Shown here piece by piece: positions 6,736 through 11,322 of a DNA stretch of 11,322 bases (its first letter is position 1; each line of letters opens with the position of its first letter). Source of the DNA: Pseudomonadota bacterium (lineage in GTDB: Bacteria; Bdellovibrionota; JAFGOL01); assembly GCA_026390535.1 (NCBI GenBank), contig JAPLFT010000156.1:2409-13730 (forward strand), read 5' to 3'. The translations under genes were made by a program, and so were the position numbers. Below the pieces are notes generated by a model that was given only the letters and a program-made list of their open reading frames with translations, did no database searches and had not been told where the DNA came from.

Positions 6736-7465
6736 CTATTTGCATATCTATAAGAATTGGATATTTCTCTCCATAAGTTTTCATTTCGTCCTGATACTGA
6801 TCATCATTATAACAAGCAGGGTAAGCTTTCATCACGCCGTTATAATAGGAGATAACGGAAGTGGCTCAGTTAATGTAGACGTTGTTGGAATGCCTAATAT
6901 ATTGAAAAAAGACATCGCACTGTTAAATCAAAACAAAACAGTCAAAGAAGAGATCAAGATAAAACATGATGAAATGATCCTTCCAAATACTAAAAAAATA
7001 ATTACTGAAAAGAAGAGTGTGTTGGAGCGGTTAAAAGAAAATTTACAAAAAGAAAAAACATACCTGGAAAAAATAAAGATAATAAAGGGAGTGAAACAAT
7101 CCATAGGCATCGGTAAGAGCACAGATAAAACGGCAAAACCCGAGATAGGCTCAGGGACAGGTTCAGGGGCAGGAAACAGTACAGACAATATGCCTTCGAA
7201 CCCATATTTTAACACCATGAAGGACATGATAAGGAGTTACTGGAAAATTCCAGGCTGGGTGAATCCGAACGGATTGAACACTCTTATACTTGTTAAGATA
7301 AATTCATCAGGGAATATATATGAAATAGAGATAACAAAATCGTCAGGTAATCCAAATTTTGACAACCTCGCATATAACGCTGTAAAAAACTCATCGCCGT
7401 TCCCAACACCACCAATATCATTAAAGGATACCCTCCAGGACGGCGTAATACTTTCATTTCCCTGA
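6728..7465 (+). CDS. tolA: TolA-like energy transducer (TonB/TolA C-terminal family)
   Basis: A 245-residue periplasm-spanning protein that would carry energy from TolQR to the outer membrane. It has one N-terminal membrane anchor (about 11-30) with a Ser-x3-His pair (S15, H19) matching the SHLS-type motif that contacts the TolQ/ExbB motor. A lysine- and glutamate-rich, probably coiled-coil section follows (about 58-125), then a Gly/Ser/Thr-rich hinge (139-154). The C-terminal domain (159-245) reads YFNTMKDMIRSYW, then an ILVKINSSGNIYEIEITKSSG segment spread over 187-207, then NPNFDNLAYNAV and SSPFPTPP, as in TolA/TonB-type domains. The middle domain is short compared with E. coli TolA (421 residues). 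It overlaps tolR by 8 bases. Neither tolB nor pal follows; the next gene is convergent. A TonB for a transporter is the alternative. Confidence 0.8.
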   Translation: MNNYLHIYKNWIFLSISFHFVLILIIIITSRVSFHHAVIIGDNGSGSVNVDVVGMPNILKKDIALLNQNKTVKEEIKIKHDEMILPNTKKIITEKKSVLERLKENLQKEKTYLEKIKIIKGVKQSIGIGKSTDKTAKPEIGSGTGSGAGNSTDNMPSNPYFNTMKDMIRSYWKIPGWVNPNGLNTLILVKINSSGNIYEIEITKSSGNPNFDNLAYNAVKNSSPFPTPPISLKDTLQDGVILSFP

Positions 7466-7475
7466 TCATATCCGT

Positions 7476-7511
7476 GGCCCTTTAATCTAAAATCTGACTT
7501 TTATATTTAAG
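7476..7511 (+). repeat. Left 36-bp terminal inverted repeat
   Basis: It begins GGCCCTTTAATC and ends TATATTTAAG and is the exact reverse complement of 7673-7708, with no mismatch over 36 bases. It begins 10 bases after the tolA stop codon. The next outer bases (7475 against 7709) do not pair. Confidence 0.95.
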
Positions 7512-7533
7512 GCCGCTTAAAAACCAAGGAGTT

Positions 7534-7642
7534 CATTGTATGAAGAAGTTGAAACGCCAGTATTTGTAGGATTTAGGAATTACGCGGCAGCAAGAATTCA
7601 TAAATCCATTACAAATACGGTATTTCAACGATGAGTACAATG
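7534..7642. repeat. Nested imperfect inverted repeat inside the element
   Basis: Stems pair in order towards a 13-base loop (7582-7594): 7534-7540 with 7636-7642 (7 of 7), 7548-7554 with 7623-7629 (7 of 7), 7560-7568 with 7610-7618 (9 of 9), and 7569-7581 with 7595-7607 (12 of 13). They are separated by small internal loops of 0 to 7 bases. The order and number of matches make chance unlikely and show a designed or selected hairpin. Confidence 0.85.
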
Positions 7643-7677
7643 GACGACGCCAATTAAATATGCAAAGAGGATCTTAA
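7540..7677 (+). pseudogene. Possible remnant mini-ORF in the element, one in-frame amber stop
   Basis: An ATG at 7540 has a good AAGGAG site (7526-7531) eight bases upstream. It reads MKKLKRQYL, meets TAG at 7567-7569, then continues open as DLGITRQQEFINPLQIRYF and further to TAA at 7675-7677 (45 codons counting the TAG). The composition after the stop looks protein-like, but the same bases form the nested hairpin, and another frame is also open for about 30 codons. It may be the decayed start of a parental element's gene, or chance. I recognise no family. Confidence 0.2.
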
Positions 7678-7708
7678 ATATAAAAGTCAGATTTTAGATT
7701 AAAGGGCC
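7673..7708 (-). repeat. Right 36-bp terminal inverted repeat, overlapping the nagZ 3' end
   Basis: Exact reverse complement of 7476-7511. Bases 7699-7708 are shared with nagZ: they encode the last two residues (Ala570, Leu571), the TAA stop (7701-7699) and one base of Pro569. Confidence 0.95.
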
Positions 7709-9414
7709 GGAGTTTTTTCAATATACACAGGCAGGATACCATCGGCCGTTGCCTGCCCGGTGATTACCCTGGCAAGGGCTCTTAGTGCTTGTGTCCTAAA
7801 ACTGTATGCACACAGATATGCATCAGCATCCTTAACCGTAGAGTAGATATACGGAGAATCGAGAGAGGCGACTATAACCGGGATCCTGCTCTTTTGTTTT
7901 AATGCCTTTGCAATCTGTGCCTGGCTGTCATCTATTACAGCAACAATATAAGCATCTGTTTTGTATTGATAACTTAATGCCTCGTTTATAATCCTATCTC
8001 TTTGTGATTTATCGAGTTTTACATCCATTTTAATAAGGTTATTGTTAAGTCCTGAATCATTTAGTTCCTTAGACAGGTATGAAAAAGGGCTGAGCACAAT
8101 AAATTGTTCTTTTTTATTAACCAACGGGATTATATGTTTCATGTTTTTGACAATGGTAATGGATTTTTGGGCTATAAGATGAGAAATCTGTTGATGAAAT
8201 TTATTACCCACGACTCTTTTTATCTGTGCAATATTAGGATCTGGCGTGTTGTCGAATAACTGTCTTTTAAATTTAACTCTCAGAATTCTCCTGACGGATT
8301 CATCTATCCTAGATTGAGTTATTAAATTATTTTTTACAGCGCTTAGAATGGAATTATAAACCTCCTCTTTTGCAGAATCAGTCCACACAACTATCACCAT
8401 ATCGCACCCTGCAAGAATAGCTTGAGTAGCTGATTTTCCTATCGGCCAGTCTTTTGTAACAGGCCTCATTTCCATGTCATCTGTAATAATAAGTCCGTTG
8501 TAACCCATTTCATTTCTAAGAAGGCCTGTTATTATTTTATTGGATAGTGTTGCAGGAAGGCCGCTTGGATCAATACTGGGAACAGAGATGTGTGCTGTCA
8601 TTATTGCATCTACACCATTTTTTATAGCTTCGTAGAATGGTTTTAGATCATATCTTTTTAATTCATCCAGAGTCCTGTTTATGCTCATTATCTCAAAATG
8701 GGAATCTCCGCTGGTGTTTCCGTGGCCCGGAAAATGTTTTGCTGTCGCACTTACTTTTCTGGATTGTATTCCTCTTATATAAGATGAACCTAAAACAGCG
8801 ACCATATCAGGATCACTGCCAAAGGAGCGAACGCCTATAACTTCATTTTTTGCAGAAGTATTTACATCAAGGACCGGAGCAAGATTCATGTTTATACCAA
8901 GCATTTCCAAATCAACCGATGTAAGTTTACCAGCAAGGAAGCTAAGAGTAGGAGATCTTGTGGCACCCAGGTTCATGTTCCCCGGAAGTACAGTTCCGAA
9001 GTTTTGAATTCTCAGGACCTTGCCACCCTCCTGATCTATGGAAATAAAAACAGGTATCTTTAAATGATTAATAGCATAATGTTGAATATCCTCATCCAGT
9101 TTTACCGTCTGATTTTCTGAATTTATATTGCGTGTAAAAAGGATTACACCACCCAGATTATACTTTTTAATTAAAGGAGCGGCATCTTCTTCTGCCGTTT
9201 GTCCCTTAAATCCATAGAGAAGCATCTGCCCAATCTTCTGTTCTAAAGTGAGAGAAGAAAGGACATTTTCCACTTTCTTGTTAAGGTTGGCTTCCTCGAG
9301 TTTTATACTCTGTTCATCAATAAGATCAGGAGCTCCAACCGCAACATGCCATAATAGTGATACAACTATAAATAGAGCCATAACCCTATATTTATTATAA
9401 CCGGGTAATCGCAA
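7699..9414 (-). CDS. nagZ: Exported beta-N-acetylhexosaminidase, glycoside hydrolase family 3
   Basis: A 571-residue GH3 enzyme predicted to remove terminal N-acetylglucosamine from peptidoglycan fragments. Residues 11-27 form a signal-peptide core after a basic start (R2, K8, R10), with likely cleavage near AVG/APD, so it acts in the periplasm or outside. The TIM-barrel domain covers about 48-385: ISIDQEGG (124-131), the KHFPGHG loop (226-232) with the D237-x-H239 dyad typical of NagZ-type enzymes, TAHISVPSID (273-282), and ITDDMEM with the nucleophile D312. A C-terminal GH3 alpha/beta domain follows (about 410-566), so it is the two-domain Bacillus type rather than the short E. coli NagZ. 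The start is uncertain: the frame opens with TTG at 9414, 11 bases after the receiver gene and without a Shine-Dalgarno. The ATG at 9381 has AGGG nearby but would lose the basic signal-peptide start. The last codons and stop lie in the inverted repeat. Confidence 0.9.
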   Translation of the reverse strand: MRLPGYNKYRVMALFIVVSLLWHVAVGAPDLIDEQSIKLEEANLNKKVENVLSSLTLEQKIGQMLLYGFKGQTAEEDAAPLIKKYNLGGVILFTRNINSENQTVKLDEDIQHYAINHLKIPVFISIDQEGGKVLRIQNFGTVLPGNMNLGATRSPTLSFLAGKLTSVDLEMLGINMNLAPVLDVNTSAKNEVIGVRSFGSDPDMVAVLGSSYIRGIQSRKVSATAKHFPGHGNTSGDSHFEIMSINRTLDELKRYDLKPFYEAIKNGVDAIMTAHISVPSIDPSGLPATLSNKIITGLLRNEMGYNGLIITDDMEMRPVTKDWPIGKSATQAILAGCDMVIVVWTDSAKEEVYNSILSAVKNNLITQSRIDESVRRILRVKFKRQLFDNTPDPNIAQIKRVVGNKFHQQISHLIAQKSITIVKNMKHIIPLVNKKEQFIVLSPFSYLSKELNDSGLNNNLIKMDVKLDKSQRDRIINEALSYQYKTDAYIVAVIDDSQAQIAKALKQKSRIPVIVASLDSPYIYSTVKDADAYLCAYSFRTQALRALARVITGQATADGILPVYIEKTPAL

Positions 9415-9425
9415 AGCGCAATGCT

Positions 9426-9779
9426 TTAAAGGTTTCTTTCTACGATTCTCTGCAACTCAAATATATCATCAAAGGGTTTTTTAAGAAAATCGTTCGCTCC
9501 CAATTTTACGGCAGTTTCTATATTTTCCGGGCTTGTATAGCCGCTCATCATTACAACTTTTATGTTCTTTGAAAATTCTTTTATCTCTTTTAAGACATCA
9601 AGTCCGGAACGCCCCGGCATTTTCACATCCAGAAAGACCATAGATGGATTAATCTCCTGGATTTTACTTATTACATTAAAACCATCATTTAACGTATGTA
9701 CGTTATGGCCCGATGACGTTAAAACCCTTGTTATAGCATTGGATATGATCTTTTCGTCTTCAATAACCAGGATATTCAT
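9426..9779 (-). CDS. Stand-alone response regulator receiver (CheY-like)
   Basis: A 117-residue single receiver domain with no output domain. The acidic pair is E7/D8 in VIEDE, the phosphoacceptor is D51 in FLDVKMPG, the switch Ser is S79 (MMSGYTS), and the lysine is K101 in LKKPF, so it should be phosphorylatable. It lies between the UppP-like gene (4-base ATGA overlap) and nagZ (11-base gap), in the same operon as the histidine kinase, its likely partner. With no DNA-binding part it may act by protein contact or in a phosphorelay, passing phosphate to or from another protein. GAGG (9786-9783) lies three bases before the ATG. The family is certain; the target is unknown. Confidence 0.92.
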   Translation of the reverse strand: MNILVIEDEKIISNAITRVLTSSGHNVHTLNDGFNVISKIQEINPSMVFLDVKMPGRSGLDVLKEIKEFSKNIKVVMMSGYTSPENIETAVKLGANDFLKKPFDDIFELQRIVERNL

Positions 9780-10603
9780 AATCCTCTCTTTGAAAAGAAC
9801 AGGTCAAGAATAGTCCACAATCCCAATCCGGCAAGATAGTAATAAAATTTATAATAGCTCTGAGATGTTGTTATAACAAAAATAACATCGAGGGCAATTA
9901 TAAGGAGAGCAAATAGTATCACGCATAAAAGCCATGAATGATACAGTATATTTATTGTTTGAATCGGATCAAAACCGATAATAAAAATAAGTTCAAAAAT
10001 AAGGATCGGGATAAAAGAAATAAAGATCATTTTTGCAAGATGTTTTTTTTCTATACCCAGGAATTTACCAATGCTCATAAAGATCGCAGGTCTTGCCACT
10101 CCAGGGAACATGGATAAGGCTTGAAGGGCCGCAAATATCAAGGCCTCTTTAAAACTCATAATTCTTGCATCAACCTTTATAAGTGTAAATATCTCTGCAA
10201 TCCTTAAAATAGCTGCAGATAGTATCAACAAAGCTCCCACCAAATACAGAGAATATTCATAATCTGTTTTAAGAAAAATCAGAAAGGATGAAACAAACGT
10301 TATAAGTATGGATACCAGAAACATATTAAGCATTTTAAAATCAGTACAAGTTCTTTTTATTGTTGCTCTTCCGGAAGCCACAATCCACAATCCTTTAAAG
10401 AATTCACCGAACATCCTGCCTATATCCTTCAGAAAATAAATTCCCAGGCCTAAGATCAAAAGCACGTGGACTATTACCAGGGACTCATAACTGAGTAATG
10501 GATATTTAAAATAATAATTAAAAAGTCTAAAATGAATTTCCCCTCCAAGCGGAAGGAGCTCTGCTATCATATAACTAAACAGTCTGATTATAGACGCTAT
10601 CAT
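9776..10603 (-). CDS. UppP/BacA-family membrane protein with degenerate active site
   Basis: A 275-residue multi-span membrane protein homologous to undecaprenyl-pyrophosphatase (UppP/BacA), the enzyme that recycles the peptidoglycan lipid carrier. Family landmarks are AELLPLGGEIH (14-24), matching the TEFLPVSS-x-GH motif; YFLKDIGRMFGEFFKGL (56-72); and QALSMFPGVARP (161-172), matching QALALIPG-x-SRSG. About seven hydrophobic segments are visible. The active site is altered. Counterparts of E. coli E21, H30 and R174 remain (E15, H24, R171), but E17 is Tyr11, S26 and S27 are Gly20 and Gly21, and the SRSG serines are Ala170 and Pro172. Phosphatase activity is therefore doubtful; a carrier-lipid sensor or transporter is possible. 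I chose the ATG at 10603, eight bases after GGAG (10615-10612); a GTG at 10612 would sit on that site. It overlaps the kinase by 29 bases and the receiver by 4. Confidence 0.8.
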   Translation of the reverse strand: MIASIIRLFSYMIAELLPLGGEIHFRLFNYYFKYPLLSYESLVIVHVLLILGLGIYFLKDIGRMFGEFFKGLWIVASGRATIKRTCTDFKMLNMFLVSILITFVSSFLIFLKTDYEYSLYLVGALLILSAAILRIAEIFTLIKVDARIMSFKEALIFAALQALSMFPGVARPAIFMSIGKFLGIEKKHLAKMIFISFIPILIFELIFIIGFDPIQTINILYHSWLLCVILFALLIIALDVIFVITTSQSYYKFYYYLAGLGLWTILDLFFSKRGL

Positions 10604-11322
10604 TCTTTTCACTCCATAGAGGTAGATATATGCTAAAGGTCGTACCCTCGTTCTTTTTGCTCTTTACATCGATCCTGCCATTATGTTCATTAATTATACC
10701 ATAAGAGACAAAAAGCCCCAGCCCTGTCCCTTTTCCCTTTTCTTTAGTAGTAAAAAATGGTTCAAAAATTCTAGGTAAAATATCTTCGCTGATACCACAG
10801 CCTGTATCAGAAATATCTATACAGATTTGCCCATTTGCTGATTTTTCAGTATTTATTCTTATCTCTCCGCCACTGGGCGTAGCATGAACTGCGTTTGTTA
10901 TTAAATTAAAAAGGACCTGTTGGAGTTCCCCCATATTACCGGAAATTAATAGTTCGTCATGGCTATTCATATTAATCAAAAGTTTATGGCTTTTAAGACA
11001 TATGTTCATTAACGGTAATGTGTCATTTATAAGTTTTTTAATTGAAAAAATAATTTTAGTATCTTTTGATGTATCTCTTGAAAAATCCATTAAATTGGAG
11101 ATTATAGCTTTGCTTCTGTGACAGGCAGATTCAATTTCTTTCAAATCGGAATGAACAGCATCCGATTCATTGAAGTTCTTTTTTAATAATTGTGAATAAG
11201 CAAGAATTCCACCCAGTGGGTTATTTATTTCATGGGCTATGTTTGCAGCAAGCATGCCTATGGCTGCAAGTTTTTCCGCCTGAACCAGCTGTTTATAAAG
11301 TTTAAACTCTGCGCTGCGATCA
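10575..11322 (-). CDS. Sensor histidine kinase, C-terminal catalytic part (cut by window edge)
   Basis: The frame is open to the window edge, and the visible 248 residues are the kinase core of a two-component sensor. They begin with a charged helical linker ending YKQLVQAEKLAAIG (9-22), then the dimerisation helix with the phosphoacceptor in AHEINNP (H30). The ATP-binding domain carries the N-box around QQVLFNLITNAVHA (134-147), the G1 box DISDTGCGI (169-177), FEPFFTTK (186-193) and the G2 box GKGTGLGL (196-203). All key residues are present. An internal Met at 11255 is not the real start because the homologous linker continues upstream. Sensor domains lie outside the window. It ends 29 bases inside the UppP-like gene and shares the operon with a lone receiver, the likely phosphate acceptor. 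Confidence 0.95.
   Translation of the reverse strand, partial: DRSAEFKLYKQLVQAEKLAAIGMLAANIAHEINNPLGGILAYSQLLKKNFNESDAVHSDLKEIESACHRSKAIISNLMDFSRDTSKDTKIIFSIKKLINDTLPLMNICLKSHKLLINMNSHDELLISGNMGELQQVLFNLITNAVHATPSGGEIRINTEKSANGQICIDISDTGCGISEDILPRIFEPFFTTKEKGKGTGLGLFVSYGIINEHNGRIDVKSKKNEGTTFSIYLPLWSEKNDSVYNQTV
10612..10615 (-). promoter_or_regulatory. Ribosome binding site that fixes the UppP-like start
   Basis: GGAG on the minus strand, inside the end of the kinase gene, is eight bases before the ATG at 10603. The alternative in-frame GTG at 10612-10610 overlaps this site and lacks one of its own, so the ATG is the better start. Confidence 0.6.

Larger units (their letters stand above)
7476..7708. 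mobile_element. Fold-back (MITE-like) element with 36-bp perfect inverted repeats
   Basis: This 233-base unit fills nearly all of the gap between the convergent tolA and nagZ genes (7466-7698). Its ends are perfect 36-bp inverted repeats, and the interior forms a second, imperfect nested hairpin, so one strand could fold over most of its length. It encodes no intact transposase, which fits a non-autonomous miniature element. I found no target-site duplication: the 7471-7475 and 7709-7713 flanks differ. The right end runs into nagZ and provides its last two codons and stop. It would also make a strong bidirectional terminator for tolA and nagZ. The structure is seen directly; mobility is inferred and would need other copies in the genome. 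Confidence 0.65.

Noticed and set aside
6928..7227. Minus-strand open frames opposite tolA, rich in Phe, Leu and Pro
   Set aside because: They are the antisense of the Lys/Glu-rich and Gly/Ser-rich parts of tolA, with no ribosome site or recognisable domain.
7476..7708. Integron attC site or CRISPR-like unit
   Set aside because: The palindrome lacks the RYYYAAC and GTTRRRY core sites in the right orientation, no integrase is present, and there are no spaced direct repeats.
7466..7715. Target-site duplication flanking the fold-back element
   Set aside because: Bases just outside the arms do not match. A CCG at 7472-7474 and 7707-7709 would make the ends asymmetric, so I treat it as chance.
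9562..9813. Plus-strand open frame opposite the receiver gene
   Set aside because: It is antisense to a clear CheY-like domain and has no recognisable content.
10604..10612. GTG start of the UppP-like gene at 10612
   Set aside because: It overlaps the GGAG ribosome site that is correctly spaced for the ATG at 10603.

Overview
The window looks like a chromosomal segment of a moderately A+T-rich Gram-negative bacterium. The Tol energy-transducing genes (tolQ, tolR, tolA) imply an outer membrane, and the glycosyltransferases and the exported beta-N-acetylhexosaminidase fit envelope and cell-wall work. Start and stop usage is standard bacterial (ATG mostly, one probable TTG; TAA, TGA and TAG stops). 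I cannot name the lineage from sequence alone. The style recalls uncultured Gram-negative phyla such as Omnitrophota or deltaproteobacterial groups, but that is a guess. The window is gene-dense: coding regions often overlap by 4 to 38 bases, and no stretch over 300 bases lacks a gene.

Layout. Positions 1-290 (minus) hold the N-terminal part of an aldehyde dehydrogenase. A short divergent promoter region with a 17-bp palindrome separates it from a HAD phosphatase (353-994, plus), which converges on and overlaps a second HAD phosphatase (987-1637, minus). Upstream of the latter on the same strand is a tightly packed operon, GT9-like protein (4010-5560), adenosine deaminase add (2805-4028) and GT4 glycosyltransferase (1690-2808). 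It closes with a good intrinsic terminator overlapping the GT4 stop codon. Divergent from it is tolQ-tolR-tolA (5625-7465, plus), whose genes overlap one another; tolB and pal do not follow.

Between the convergent tolA and nagZ genes (7466-7698) lies a fold-back element, the most striking non-coding structure here. It has perfect 36-bp inverted repeats at 7476-7511 and 7673-7708 and a second nested imperfect hairpin inside. It resembles a MITE-type mobile element, supplies the last two codons and the stop of nagZ, and may double as a bidirectional terminator.

The right part (7699-11322, minus) is one apparent operon: histidine kinase (5' part outside the window), a UppP/BacA-family membrane protein lacking several active-site residues, a stand-alone receiver protein, and an exported GH3 beta-N-acetylhexosaminidase (nagZ). 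The combination of sensor kinase, degenerate undecaprenyl-pyrophosphatase homologue, single-domain response regulator and peptidoglycan-sugar hydrolase is the best candidate here for an undescribed system. It may be a cell-wall or lipid-carrier sensing module, but its function is inferred only from family membership and tight gene coupling.
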